64,000 nt of DNA, taken from Moniliella sp. 'wahieum' (Eukaryota > Basidiomycota > Moniliellomycetes > Moniliellales > Moniliellaceae). Below, piece by piece: positions 21,921 to 34,387 of the stretch (the first letter of the stretch is position 1; every line of letters begins with the position of its first letter). The position numbers and the translations under genes were made by a program. Under the pieces are notes generated by a model, which saw only the letters and a program-made list of their open reading frames with translations, had not been told where the DNA came from and made no database searches. The stretch lies in assembly GCA_003971905.1 (NCBI GenBank), contig RSEE01000043.1, forward strand, positions 124,001 to 188,000, given 5' to 3'.

Positions 21921-22879
21921 GAGGAGGGGTGGGGTGGGGTGGGGCTGGTTGGTGGGAGAGCGGGCTGCGTGGGGGGGGTGCGCAGGGGATGGTCTGAGCG
22001 TTGGCCGAAGGCTGTGTAGCGGAGCACTAGGTTTGCTATGACTAGATCCTAGCCTGCGTCATTGTGTCGCTTGGGTGGCGGCGGAGGCGCCACGTGCGAG
22101 GGCAGGGGGCAGTGCACGCCCCGCCTCCGCCCGCAGCACCACACGCGTCACGTCGGGCGAGCTGCTGGGCTCACGTGACCCGCCTCGTCTTGCCACGGGA
22201 TGGATTGAAATTGGAAGCGAAAGTGGGACTGGGAAATTGAAACTGGAACGCGGGCCGCTCGTCCCTCTGCTCGGGTCGATGGCTGTCCGGAGCACAACCT
22301 GGCCGACGGCAACCATGCACAAGGGCTTCCTCCGCACCCCCGCCCCACGCGCCACCCCAGGAGTCCCGCCACACCACCACACCACACAACACCACCACCT
22401 CTCCCCCCCTCCTCGCGGGGCATCCAGTCGGGCTTCCTCCTGCCCAAGCCCCCACCCCCGTCCGCCCCACTCCCCTCGCCCTCGCAGCCAGACGACGCAC
22501 CCCGGCTCCCACTCCAGCCCCAGCTCCAGTTCCAGCTCCGTCATCCCCAGCTTCGCAGATCCATCACAGGTCGTACCTACAACCATACCCCACCTTCGCC
22601 ACCCCCATCCAACCCACCTCGACCCATAAAACGCGGTTTCCTCAAGTCGTCCCTTGCCACTCCCCCTCTTCCGCCGCACCCACTCCGGCTTCTTCTGTTC
22701 CAACAACCCTTGTATCTTCCTCCGCCTCCTCTTCCACAACCCGCATCCAGGAAGAAGCCTCAGCAACCGGTCCCTTTGCCCCTCCACAAAATGGGCCGTT
22801 TGGCGCTCGCCCGCGACCGGGCGACGGCCCTTTCGGCGGGCTGTTCCGACGTCGCTGGTTCACTCCACCACGCGAGCAA
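21921..22879. other. Pro/Ser/His-rich low-complexity region upstream of TTI1
   Basis: The stretch reads as Pro-, Ser- and His-rich peptides in several frames. Two similar short peptides, HKGFLRTP near 22317 and IKRGFLKSS near 22627, lie in open frames, and a frame ending in FRRRWFTPPREQ runs directly into TTI1. It may hold the TTI1 N-terminus or another broken gene. Nothing firm can be called. Chitinase and TTI1 promoters must also lie here. Confidence 0.4.
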
Positions 22880-25800
22880 ATGGAAAAAGTAACAAAGGCA
22901 TGTGGCGCTGTTGTCCGCGACAGTACTCGTCCCGATTCCAAAGCCTCGTTACCTCTCTCCATCTTCTCCGCTCTGAACTCGAACGCATTCGTGCTACTCC
23001 GCGCCTTGATCTGGAGCAAGGGAGCAGTTATGCCTCCCTTGCCTTTGAAAACGACGAGAAGATGGATCCCCGCCTGTTGGATATGATCTATCAAGCTCTC
23101 AGTCCTGTTCTGGCCAACGCCCTTCCTCCCCCACCACTCAATCCGAGTCTACCTAAGCAGGAAGAAAGAAAGAGAGGGGTTCAGGATTGGCCCTTAGCGA
23201 CTCTGGCGTGGAGGCCACCTTCCAATGCTTGACTTGGCTCGGCCGACATTGGTGGCCCTCCTTTCGTCCCCCGATACAAGCAAGTGGGAGGAAGAGTGCA
23301 TTCGAACTCTTTTTTCAGATGGGTGTCATGTTCCTTGAGAGGGTGGTGCAACAATCAACCCCACCTGCTGCCCCACTCACTGCTATTTGCAATTTCCTAT
23401 TCTCTCTGTTACGACCGCGTGCTCAACCTACCGAAGAAGACCAAGTCCCGACCCTCGATTCGCTCGAAATTCCACAGGTGGGCAAGGTGCGCCAAGTGTA
23501 CCCACCCCCCGAGTTGAGCGAGCGAGCTTCGGACCCCAAGACGGAGATGTACCTGCCCCTGCGACGGGTTGTCTCGGTCTGTTGCCTGTTGATTGTGCCG
23601 AACAAAACACCTGAAGCGGGACTTCAGTAGCTGCATTACGTCTTTTGAGAGCATGTGCCTGCACGTGGATTGCACCTGATCCGCTCCAAGTGGTGGAAGA
23701 TGATGTGCTACGAGCTTTGCTTGGTCCCTATGGGGCTGGAGTGGACCCAGGCCCTGCCCTCACCCTACCTGCCTCTCTTTGGGGTCTCATCTCACAGCCC
23801 TTGGCACAAAAGTGGAGGGAGAACCTGGATGGTTACCTCGAGAAAGGGGAACTGCGGGGTGGCATCCTGCCTCAAACGGTCTCCCGTCTGACCCAACTCC
23901 TTGTCGCCAACCAAGGTGGGGCGCTGGCCTTGGACTTACTGCGCAATCTCCTCGTTCACGCATTGAATGATACGAGTGCCCCCAAACCAGATGCGGAAAC
24001 TCTCCGTTCGATCCGCCATGTGGTCCAGATCCTTGCCGTTCGAACCTGCCCTTCAGCCGGACCGCAGCTAGCAATGGTCCGTCTCGCGTGGGCTCTATTG
24101 GAGTTGTGCTTCCGTGCTTGTCCAGCGGACCAAGCAGAAGATCCTACCCCACCACCTCTAGTGCCAACAAGCGTTAAGGCTTGGTACGGTCGCTTATTGA
24201 TCTTGCCTCCCCTGAGAGTATTGCCATCGTTTCCTCCACAGCCCAGCGCGCCCTAGGACGGCTTCTGTCCCAGCCGCATGTCAAGACATCCCTTGCCCTG
24301 GAGCTACAGGAGGCGCTCCAAGCGCTCCCTGACAGGGTGCGAGGGAAACACGACGTTGCCCCGATTACCAGACGGTCCGGAGCATATTCCACCTCATTGA
24401 ACATGGCATCCTGCTCGAAACGCCAATCCTCGTTGCCTTGGCGGGAGGCGACTGGCTTCCGCCCTTGCTCGGCACCCTTGTGCAAATGAACGCCCATGTT
24501 CAGCGAGGTATAGTCCCTGAGCTTGTGCTCGAAACACCCTCTCCACTGGGGGGGATGTTTTATGCGCTTGGTCGAGCACTGGGCGCGGTGGCGCTTACCC
24601 CAGTACGAAAGAAAGCGGGCCCGCTGCGGCTCATCACAGGTCTTATCCGTGCAAGCGAGACCGATCGTGTTGGGAGGGACCTATTGTTGTTTGTGGCCGA
24701 ACGCATCCTGGCGGGCGTGACGGATGTCCTCCTCTCCCCCATGGGCGACAAAAGCCCAAACTGGTACGCAAGCTCGCTCGCAAACTGGCCGGGCAAACAA
24801 CCATCTTGGTTTCGGCCTTGATGGATCCTGTCGACCTGCCTACCTGCACGATCCCGATTCGAGTTGGGGCAAGGCGCTGCGCCGATCAATTCCCACGCGC
24901 TCCTCCCCCGGCGCCCACCGAGAACAAGGTGGAACATCTGCGTGCGCCCGCATTGAAGGGGGACGTTACCGGTGTAGATACGGTAGCGTCCGAATCGATC
25001 CTAAATGGCAAATGTCCGCGCCGCACTGCTTCCCTCCTCCAAGCCTACTGATCCGCAGCCAACGCACGGGGGAGACGCTGGTGATGGTGCCAACGCTGTT
25101 TGCCCATGCGGCGCGTCTGGCCGGCGAAGAGTATACGGGCACCTTGATGGATGTGGCGTACCATGTTGTCCGTGGTCTTGCCTCCTCTCACCCGGACACG
25201 CGGGACGCTGCCAGTGACGCTCTCAAGACCATCGCCTACCATACAGGCTACCCCTCGTTGCGCATGCTCGTTCTCGACAATGCCGACTACATTATTTCCC
25301 GTGCCGTCAGTGCCGTACGGAGCGGGGTCATCCCTTCTCCTCTGGCGGGGCAGGACCTGCGCAGGATCCTGCCGCTCTTGTGACGGCGGCCGCCGAGGCA
25401 GGCCCGCTGGTCTTGGTGGAACTGGTGCGGATGCTCGGAGCAGAAGTAGTGGTGCACATCCACGATGCCGTTGACGACCTGTTGGATGGGCTGGACAACT
25501 TCCAGGGGTACCCTACCTACGTTGCCGGCATTACCGCTGTCTTGGCCGGGGTGGTGGAGGTGTTGGCAACAACACCAATCGAGGGGCCTGTGCCGACCGA
25601 GCCTGGCCAACGTACGCTCCGCCCCATCAAGACACGAGAGGACATCTCGCTGAGATCGCCAAGCTGTTACAGGAGCATGTTGCACCTTCCCCGCCCGAGG
25701 AAGAGCAAGAGGGGATGGTTACGCAGCCCGAGAAAGAGACGGCGGTGGAGAAGGATCCTTCCAAAGAACGTCTGCGGGAAATTGTTGAGTCCATCTTGGA

Positions 25801-26474
25801 ACGCGCGATCGGTCTCCTGGGCCACCCCACACCCACGCTGCGTGGTCAGGCCCTGCGACTGCTCATGGCAGGCGCACAGAGTCTGGTGCGCATGGGGCAA
25901 TGGGAAAGCGCTCTGCCCCTGCTTGCTCGCGCTTGGCCCTACCTCCTTCTCCGCCTCAAAGAGGAGGGAGACGTGCTCCAGGCGCTGGGCACGTTGGGTG
26001 CCTGGGCCGAGTTGGCCCCGACTTCCTTGCCAGTCGGTTTGCCACCGAAGCCTGGCCCCGACTGGAACTGATCGTCAACAAACTTGCTCCTACCGCCCCC
26101 TCGAACCGGACCGAACTGAGTGCGTTCGACCCCCATGCCCGGGGCCGGCGAAGGACGCTGTTGCTCGCGCTGCTCGAATGTCTTGCTCGGGTGTGCACGG
26201 CAGTAGGGGCCCGTATGGACGCTGGTGTGACCTGGGCATTGTGTGTGCACCCTGCTTTTCTCCATGCGTTGGCCGCGAGGCAGGATCCGGCCCTGCAGCG
26301 CGCCGCTCATGCCCTCTTCCAAGCCCTTAACACGTGCAATGCCGGTGCGGTCTGGGCCAGTCTGCACGCCGCTCGCTCCCCTTCTTTTGCGGTGTGGGGC
26401 GGGAGGACTGTGTCCCCCATGCGGTCCGAGTCGAGCTGCCGCCGCCCGCCAAGGGGAACTACGAACTGGTCTAA
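22880..26474 (+). CDS. TTI1: TELO2-interacting protein 1 (Tti1), HEAT-repeat PIKK chaperone subunit
   Basis: Tti1 forms the TTT complex with Tel2 and Tti2 and helps fold and assemble PI3K-like kinases (TOR, ATM/ATR, DNA-PK family). Seen: an all-helical HEAT-type protein. Recognisable blocks are FQSLVTSLHLLRSELERI and MIYQALSPVLANALP near the start; VVEDDVLRALLGPYGAG; and the diagnostic C-terminal segment RDAASDALKTIAYHTGYPS with LRMLVLDNADYIISRAVSAV. After this come LVELVRMLGAEVVVHIHDAV and DLLDGLDNFQGYP, the acidic linker with EKDPSKERLREIVESIL, and AWPYLLLRLKEEGDVLQALG. The frame ending GNYELV stops at TAA 26472-26474. The gene spans about 1,200 codons, right for fungal Tti1. Nine or more frame changes are present. 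The start at 22880 is only the first in-frame ATG of the conserved N-terminal block and could lie upstream. It ends 53 bp from convergent COG5. Confidence 0.78.
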
Positions 26475-26527
26475 AGCTAAAGGAGAGACTCGAGGGCATA
26501 TGCAGCATGGTTCCTAATGCATCCTTG

Positions 26528-28777
26528 TTACAGCAACTGCAACTCGTTCTGTAATTTGAGAAGATCAGGATAGCCGCGCACGCTTCTAGTCGTTGGGGCG
26601 CAAGTTGGGACGCAAGCGCACCACCTCGTCCCAATCGGCGCGCAAACGCGGGCTGCCGGAAAACTCGGACAGAGGAACACAGACGACCGTACTTGTTCCA
26701 CAAATGCCGCAACTAGGTGATTGACCAGCAAGGTAGTCCTTCGAGCCTCACGCGTCAGCATACTGCCTCTTTGAACCGCAAGGGAGAAGAGAGGAAATGA
26801 GGAGGAGAGAAACGTACAAGTCGTCGGCACGGGTACCGAGGTGGTACCGTGGGAGCAGGGTGAGGATCTGGTCCACTTTGTCCCGTAGGTCTTCCATGTA
26901 AGGGCTGATTGAGTGGGAAGAGAGGGTGGAAGGGGAGTACTCCATATGCGAGATAGGCAGTTGCACAGCCTCCATCCATTCTTGGAGCAGGGGCGTGAGG
27001 AAGGATTGATCCAGAATCTGCTCCAGCGGAGGTAGACTTACTTCCACCACGGCCCTAAGTGGCAGAGAAGAAGTGGTTTTCTTGTCCTTGAGCACAGAGA
27101 TGCTACCCCAAAGAGAGGCGGCCGCGTCGGCCCCATCGGAGAGAGGCGGGCAATGTCTTCCCCATACTTTAAGAGGATTTGCGGAAGTAGATCGGCCAGG
27201 CCCCGGAGCAGGAAAGCATCAGCAGGCGAAACATCAAGTTCCTGTAGCACACGCAACGTGAACGCTCGCCCCTCTCGTCCCTGAGCGGCTACCTCTTCAG
27301 CCCGGATAAGCCGCTGGCGAATGCGGGCTAGGTACGCCTGACTCAGCGGCTTGAGACGCAGCATGATCATCGAGGCTTCTGGCCTGGAAATGGGAGAGGG
27401 GTCAGTAAAAGGTGAGGTGAAGGGGGGGAGGATGGAGGGTGTGCATACGATTGTCGGGCATAGGTGTAGGTCGTATCAGCATAGAGAGCCACCCGATCAA
27501 AGAATTCATGGAATATTTGCAGCAGACGAAGAAAGTGCTCCTCCAGTAGACGCCGGAAGGGGGGACCTCCTCCATGGCCAACTCAGAATGGGCAGTGAAG
27601 GCTTCAGCCATGGTCTTCCAAAAGATCAGGCTGGGTCGATCGCCAAGAGTGAGCAGTACATCGTCCAAGAGGGTCTGGGAACCTTGCTGCTTGAATCGAA
27701 GTACCTTTTCCAAAATCGAGACCTTTTTGCAGACCGTCACCATATCATGCAGCAACAGAACCTCGATTCGCTTCCAAATCGGCTCTGGGTCCTCCTCTCG
27801 TCGCATGTACTGCGCATACTTTTTCCCCACCGATTCAGGCCGAATTCGCGTTGAAGCAAGGTGAGGTCAAAGGCGGCTTTGACCCGGGTCCGGATCACCT
27901 CCGTCAGGTCGGCCAGAAGGTCCAGCACGAGCGAGGAGAGCATGCCCAAATGCAAAGCTGTCTGTAGCGAGTCGTTGAGAATCGACGGGGAAAGATCTTG
28001 GAGCCCTGTGACAACCAAGTCTTCCATCCGACTCGTTAGACGCGTCCGAGCTTCCTCAATACCGGGCAGTTGATTTGCAATCAAATCTAGTTTGGTGATG
28101 GGCACGGCTGCTGTTTTCTCCTCAGCCAGAAACGCGTCTTGGTTCCAGGGTTAGAAGTTGGCAGTGAGGGGGGGGGTGAAGGAGGATAGGGACGTACCAA
28201 TGCTCTGAATAGTCAAGCAGCTGTGGGAAGTGAGGCAGAGCTCTTTTCTGAGGGAGGGAACGCTGCTGCCAGCTGGATCTCCAACCGACGGCAAAGGAGG
28301 AGGAAAGAGATGGCCCGCCTCAATGTGTCAGCAGCAAGTTGGAGCTTGGGGATACGTTGGTCAAGCGTCTTGAGCAACTGGTAATCGTCGCGCACGTTGG
28401 CCTTCATTTCCTTCACACTCGCCTGCAACGAGACAACCATATCGACGAGCTGGTGAGATGCTGCTCGGTCCGAGTGGTCTTCTCAGCTTCAGAGATGAGC
28501 AAGGCGTAGTGCTCCGTCACCTCCTCGCAGTGCAGTGGAGAGATGGTCGAGCATGAGGCTGAGCCGGGTGAGCGCGAGCGACATGGCGCTTTCTTCGCGC
28601 TCGGCATCGCCCGAGGCAAGCTGGTCGAGCAGGCGTTGGGTGTAGGCCTGGGCAGAGAAGTCGGGCTGGAGAAAGCGCTCGGGTCTGCGGATGAGGCGGG
28701 CGAGTCAGAGCGGGTCGAGGGCAGGCGAGCGAGGGAAACGGCGTACCAAATGGATCTGGGGTATCGGGAGGCGGCAT
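26528..28777 (-). CDS. COG5: Conserved oligomeric Golgi complex subunit 5
   Basis: Cog5 belongs to lobe B of the COG tethering complex, which guides retrograde vesicles within the Golgi. Seen: ATG at 28777 (MPPPDTPDPF, with a possible GTACGC intron right after); PERFLQPDFSAQAYTQRLL and TRLSLMLDHLS, the conserved N-terminus; coiled-coil-like VSLQASVKEMKANVRDDYQL and TLRRAISFLLLCRRLEIQ; PGIEEARTRLTSRMEDLVVT; WKRIEVLLLHDMVTVCKKV and EKVLRFKQQGSQTLLDDVL; LIFWKTMAEAFTAHSELAM; and the C-terminal ISPYMEDLRDKVDQILTLLP. The stop is TAA at 26528-26530. Order and spacing match Cog5 throughout. Six or more frame changes occur, plus short introns not resolved here. A 258-bp gap separates it from the divergent DHHC gene. 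Confidence 0.85.
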
Positions 28778-29035
28778 TGTGGTTGGCTAGTTAGTGGTGG
28801 AGCACCGACGGCCCAGTTTGCACTGCGACAGTGTCTGCCCCGTGGCCGTCGCCCCAGCGGAAACGGCGAGGCGCAAACTCCGCCGCCACACCCCGCTTGC
28901 TCACACCCGCCGCAGGCCTCGGCGATCGATCATCGATCACCACCACCACCTCCTCCTCCTCCCCCTCCTTGAGCGCACATCAGCGTCTGGCACCCGCCCG
29001 GCTGCCACCACCAATCGCCAAGTGCTGCCACCACC

Positions 29036-31217
29036 ATGGGTTGTGTCGGTGTGCAAGAGCACGTCAGCGCTCCCGCTGTCCCCTCTCCTGGTGCTGCAAT
29101 CGACACCCAAACCGAGACTGACTGACGCAAACGCCAAGCACGCTGCCCTGCGCGAGCGCCGCGCTGCCCTCGTTGGCCGTCTCATCCCCGTCATCGTAGC
29201 CATCGCTTATATGTGGGTGTATGCCATCTTTGTGCCCGTCTTGCCTACCCGCTTCTCCACCCCCGCGCGCCTCACTGCTATCATCACCCGCGTCTGCCTG
29301 GGACGGATGACCTGCTTATCACCCACGGGCACGTTACCTGTAAGCGCCACCGCGCAGCCGGCATCGTTCTCCTTGTCCTCTTCCACCTCACTTGGGTCCC
29401 CACCGTCCTATCTTATGCATCCCTGCTTCTCCGAGCTCCTGGTCCAAGGTACGCGCCCCTACCTTCGCTCCACGCCGACGAGAAGGGCACAACGGAACCC
29501 CCAGCGACGCCACCTTCCACTTCATTCACACGTTGTTCGGCCCCCTCGGCCTCCTTCATCCGCTCCGTCACTCTAGGCGATGATTCGCCAGAGGGTACCA
29601 TGAACAAAACCATCCCTGGGTCTCCACTTCCCTCCTCCTTGGCCCAGTCTCACCTCCACCCCTGCTCCTCGGCCGATGCATCCCACCTCATGGCCCACGA
29701 CTGGGGCAAGTCCAGCTTCGACACACGTGAGGCACCTCACCAAAGTGCCAAGCCAGACCACTTCTTCTTCCTCTGATCAAAGTAACGAATGGTTGCAGCA
29801 AAGGTCCCAAGACAACACGTCTCTAAGGCCCATGGCGCCATCGGTCCGCAGTGATCGCAGTACGCGTTGGTCTCTCGATTTGGCCTTGGAAGACAACGCT
29901 CAAGCAGAAAGCGATTCCAAACAATTGTCTGCAACCACGACCCCCTCTCTCTCCACCAAGCTCTGGCCATAGGCTCACCCCCTTCGGACGCTGCTCCGCC
30001 CTCCCCAGGAGACAGCCCCATCCCCAACCCGGACTTTGTCCGCCTCCCTTCAGATTTTAATGTCCGGCTCCTCTCGATGAGCCTGTGGCGCCCTCCATGG
30101 GAAATGTGGTGATCCCCGTGGATGACGATCGTCCTGATGCACCTCTCCCCCCCAGCGGCAGTTGTGGGCAACTGGCCCTTGTCTGAGGATGAGTTGTGGT
30201 GCGGTACATGCAACGCTGCTCGGCCAGCACGAGCCCATCATTGTCGTCGGTGCGGACGATGCGTGGAGCGCATGGATCACCATTGCATATGGATCAACAA
30301 TTGCGTAGGCCAGGGCAATCACCGCCTGTTCTGGACGTTTCTCATCTGGACCTCGACGTTGGAGGCTTTGGTGTTGGGGTCGGCCATCTGGTCTTTAGCC
30401 AAGGTCCGACTCGATGGCTTGGTGATTAGCCTACTTCCCTTGTCGTTCTGGTTTCTCACCTTCACCTCGATCTTGGCCTGTATGCACACTTACCTTCTCA
30501 CCCATGGCATGACAACGATGGAGCAGATGCGCATGACCCAGCGTAAGAAGGATTCGGCGGTTCGGATCAAAATCTACCTTGGGCCTACTGGCTGCCGGTG
30601 TGGTGCGTCGTGCCATCCAGAAAACCGCTATCGACGGTGCCTTGCCGCTTCCTCCTCGGCGGCCGGAAAATGTAGTAGGATGGGACCAACCAGCTGGGGT
30701 GGAGGACAGCCCTGCCAGTGGTCGGACCAGACCAAGTTGGAGGCTTGGGCGGCAGTAGCTCCCGGAGCCGAGCTGGCGCTTCAACAGGCCTCGCCTTGCA
30801 CTCCTCCCCCTTGTGGTGGAGGAAAGTACGAGGGGGTGCCTAGCCCGGGCATGGGCCCGGAGGGAGATCAAGCAGCTCCGTGCCGCCTGGGCATGGGAAT
30901 GGGGCGAGTCCAGTACGGTGGGTAATGCTTGGTGGGTGGATCCCAGCGTTCCAGCCACCTTAACGCCCTCACTTGCCTCGGCCGTTGCGCCAATTGGCAA
31001 GGCCGCCGCACCCATTGGCCATGCTCGTCCTAAAGGCCCCAGAGTATGGTGGGCCAATGCCCGTCCTGTGGTGGGGCCATGGTACACGCTTTGGATCCCA
31101 TTGGGCCTCCCACGTGCACCCCCGCAGCCGTACGCGCATGTGGCGCTCAATCCACGCTTCAACCCGGCACAAGGCCAGGCTCGGCCCCGCTGGGCATGGC
31201 CAAAGGAGTTACAGTGA
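29036..31217 (+). CDS. DHHC palmitoyltransferase (Pfa3/Pfa4-like)
   Basis: Predicted membrane S-acyltransferase that attaches palmitate to cysteines of target proteins, on ER, Golgi or vacuole membranes. Seen: ATG at 29036 (MGCVGVQEH); first membrane helix LVGRLIPVIVAIAYMWVYAI; second helix AAGIVLLVLFHLTWVPTVLS; and the cysteine-rich domain CGTCNAARPARAHHCRRCGR and CVERMDHHCIWINNCVGQGN, with the catalytic DHHC and all zinc-binding Cys/His in place. Helices three and four are FLIWTSTLEALVLGSAIW and ISLLPLSFWFLTFTSILACM. The tail has EEIKQLRAAWAWEWGE and GNAWW, as in fungal relatives. The stop is TGA at 31215-31217. A long Ser/Thr-rich loop of about 200 residues sits between helices two and the DHHC domain. 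About five frame changes are present. The short MGC start is tentative. Confidence 0.85.
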
Positions 31218-32672
31218 CATGTGTATACTTTGCGCTGGACTATGATGCTTGCTGTTCTTATTTGTTCTCTCGTTCCTTTTTCGCATTCCTTTACGGCACA
31301 GATCCGTCCTTCCTTTCCTTCTAACTGCCCTCCATACTGTACTCCCGCTCAGCTCAAATCATGATGTGTCGTTGATTCTTGCCCTCTCTACTTGTTTGGG
31401 GTTGGTGTTTCCTCCTCTACCCCCCCCATACAACGGATAGGACAACCGGGGCCTGTGTACAGTATGCATATATCAACAGGACAACTCCTCAGATGCTGCC
31501 CGTCGTCTGAAAGGTCCATCTGACATGGGCCGGTCAACCCCGCATCCTAAAGCTGGAGTGTTGTGATCGGAATAGATCAACTAGCCAGACCGCGCACATG
31601 TCCTACTAGGACACACCTCCATACCCACAACTCGGGACAGTTGTTACCGGCGGTTCGGATATCTGGAATGGTGCGCACTTCCCACGGGAGGATCCAGTGA
31701 GGCCAGACTGGCAGACTAAAAGTGCATGTGAACAGCTCCTGTTTCCTCTCTCCTTCTTATACGATAACGGGGATAACGCTTGCGTCTGGCCTCTGGGCAT
31801 AGCTGTCCCAGAGATCGCCTCTGCGCCAGTACTGAGCAGACACAGGGGACAGGTGTAACTATCCGGTAACCCCGTGATGCTCGTCGCTCTCTCCCAAGTG
31901 GCAACCGTGCTTCAAGCTTCAGATCCGGGCGCCCATTGATATTTGATCGATGATGATCGGTGGCCTCAGCCGTGCCCATCAGTGAAGGTATCGCGCGGGG
32001 TATTCCAACCTACGCGGTTGTGTGGCTCGAAACAGCCTTCAAGCTGCACGCACACTCACAAGGAATGGGGAAGCGTATAGGTACGTAGTAGAGGCAGCTT
32101 AAAGCGTGAAGCTTGAATAGCTGCGCAAAGCTGTAAAGACACAGTCGGCCGAACCTCCAACCCCACCGCCACGGCGTACCACCGTAGCGAGGTCAGAGGG
32201 GCTGTGCTTCGCGGCCACTTTTCGATGAGCAAAACTTCAGGAGCTTGAGGCTGTTGAGCTTGAGGCAGGCCCCAAGATCTCAGCGGTGCGCCCACGCCAG
32301 TGTCAGGCGATTGAGCGCGTGAGCGCGTAAGCGGGCGCGCAGGCTCCCCGCGCAATCCGTTCTGTACCGGCCAGTACGGCGGGAATGCCGACAGTGTGCG
32401 CTCGCCCGGAAAAAATTAGCAGCCAAATTGACACGGCGGCGAATTGGGATGTTGGCAGGGCGAAAAGTCAAGGGCGCTCAGGCTGTGGGGCCTGGGCCGA
32501 GATCTGAGAAGCGCCAAGCGGTACACCGGACTTGACATACAATGCGCCGCCTCAGCTCACCCGACGGTACTCTGCTTTCTCTTGCCCTATCACCACCACC
32601 ACCACCACGACCACCATGTCCTTCGCCTTACCAAGTAGCACCTTCAAGATCATTTTACAACAATTAGCATCT
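31218..32672. other. Convergent intergenic region, 1.45 kb
   Basis: No gene or RNA recognised. Base composition becomes more AT-rich near 31.2-31.5 kb. Short repeats include CTTCAAGCTTCA at 31911-31922 and GTGAGCGC units near 32318. Confidence 0.5.
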
Positions 32673-34387
32673 TCAAGATCGTGGGATGCATTGCGGCGGC
32701 GGGCGGGTCGTACAAGAGGGAAAATGGAAATCGGGTTCGAGGCTATGTGAGTGCCTTTCTTTTAGAGCTGGAGGGAGGAGGGGGGGGGTCCTTCGCCCAA
32801 CATCTCCCTTCTTAAGTGTCATGGGATCCCAGCCAACTGACGCACCAAAGCCAATGCCACCTGTGCCAAAGCCGGATCGGGAAGCAAGTGTCCCAACTGC
32901 TGCTGCAACAGGACCAGCGTTGACCATCGTCTCCTCCCGCAGGCCCTCCCGGTGCGAAGAGCCACTTTGATCAGCAGAAGGCACCGCAGGCACGCCTTGC
33001 TGCGCTCCTTGGTTTGCCATTCCAAGCAAGGTGAGCAAGGTGAGTGCGTTGGGGTCTTGGGCACTGGCACTGGCAGGGGCTTGCGCGTTGGGAGTAAGAA
33101 GGGCTTGCAGCCCATTGTCCACCCTTGTTGCTGCACAGGCGCAAACAAGTCCAATCCTAGTGGGTGCGTCATCGAAGGGGCCGCAGCGGGGCAGGGGGAA
33201 CGCATGGGGCGCTGGCGCGCCAAGGGGGCCCAAGCTTGCCAAGCTCGCCACCGGGTTGATACCTCCGGGGGGAGCGGACGCCAGCGAATGCAGCAAGGAC
33301 ATCAACGCCCCTGCATCGGGCGGGGACGGGTTCATCCCAACCGATGCCGGTGTCCCCCCAGCGTACGCTGGGCCGCCGCGGCCTGGCCGGCTAGGAGGGA
33401 AATCATGGTATCCCAGTTTGAGGGAGAGGGGGCGAGGGAGCATGTGCCTGTGCCGAAAGCTGCGTCCCAGAGTGGGAGGGGGCAGGCCCAGCGAACCGAA
33501 GGGAAACGGCCAGAGGTTGGGTGGGTCGGGTTGGACCTTTGCCCTGGTTGCGAAGGGGCGGGTGATGGCTGTGGTGGCTGTGGCGGTTGTGGTGGAGGGG
33601 GGAGCGGAACGGGGAAGCCCAGGTAGGAGAAGATGGTTCGCTGGCTCCGTGCTGAGTGGGGTAAGGCGGAGCCGGGACGGCGGGTGGGGGCACTGAAGCA
33701 GGTGGCACGCTCGGCCTGCTAGTGGGGAAAGGGAGGTGGCAGCGGGGCTGGCGGACGATGCGGAAGACGAAGAAGAGCTTGCTCCCATCTCGGGAGAAGA
33801 GTGAGCTACGATGGCGGGCACGCTGGCAGTACTTGAACCAGATGAAGAACGCTTGCTTGACGGTTTTACCCGTTTTGGTGCCACACTCGACTTGGTGGTG
33901 GAAGCGCGGAGAAACTTGCGGCAACGGTTCCGACACGAAAGAGGTGACCGGCCCTCGAAGCTGTCTGCAATCTGTCTCCACTTGTTGCCCAGTTCGGCTT
34001 GGAGCGCCAGCAGACGCTCATCCTCCTCGCTGCTCCACGGCCGGTCGGTGACAGTAAGCACATTGACGTACCGAGCGGCGCACTGGTCGTCGGTGCGGCC
34101 CTCCATGTCACGAGCGATGCGGCACCAGGTTTGGCCATAGAGAGCGACAAGCTCGCGCAGACGGCTGTCCTCGGCGGGGGTCCACGGGGTGGACTTTTTG
34201 ATGCTGGGGTCGAGGCTGTAAAACCAGCGCTTGCGACAGTTTTTGGCGGTGCGGCCGGGCAGGTGTTCGCTCCAGCGAGAACACTTGTCCCGCGCATTGC
34301 CGAAGCGGGCGACGAGCTGCCGCAGCTGCTCGTCCTCCTCGGCAGTCCAGGGACGTACTCGTCGTATGCGCGGCGGGTGGGCGCCAT
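32673..34387 (-). CDS. MYB transcription factor with three SANT/MYB repeats
   Basis: Predicted nuclear DNA-binding regulator. Seen: ATG at 34387 with MAPTRRAYDEYVPW; repeat 1 WTAEEDEQLRQLVARFGNAR and GRTAKNCRKRWFYSLDP; repeat 2 STPWTPAEDSRLRELVALYG with W-C-R-I-A-R-D-M-E-G-R-T-D-D-Q-C; repeat 3 RPWSSEEDERLLALQAELGN with KWRQIADSFEGRSPLSCRNR. The spaced tryptophans of each repeat are present, as in animal c-Myb and fungal Bas1-like proteins. The rest (about 350 residues) is Ser/Pro/Ala-rich and disordered. One base appears missing at about 34348 (the P-W of the first repeat needs an extra C), and two more in repeats 1-2. The C-terminus is uncertain: a possible GTGCGT donor near 32850 suggests a last intron. 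Targets are unknown. Confidence 0.82.
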
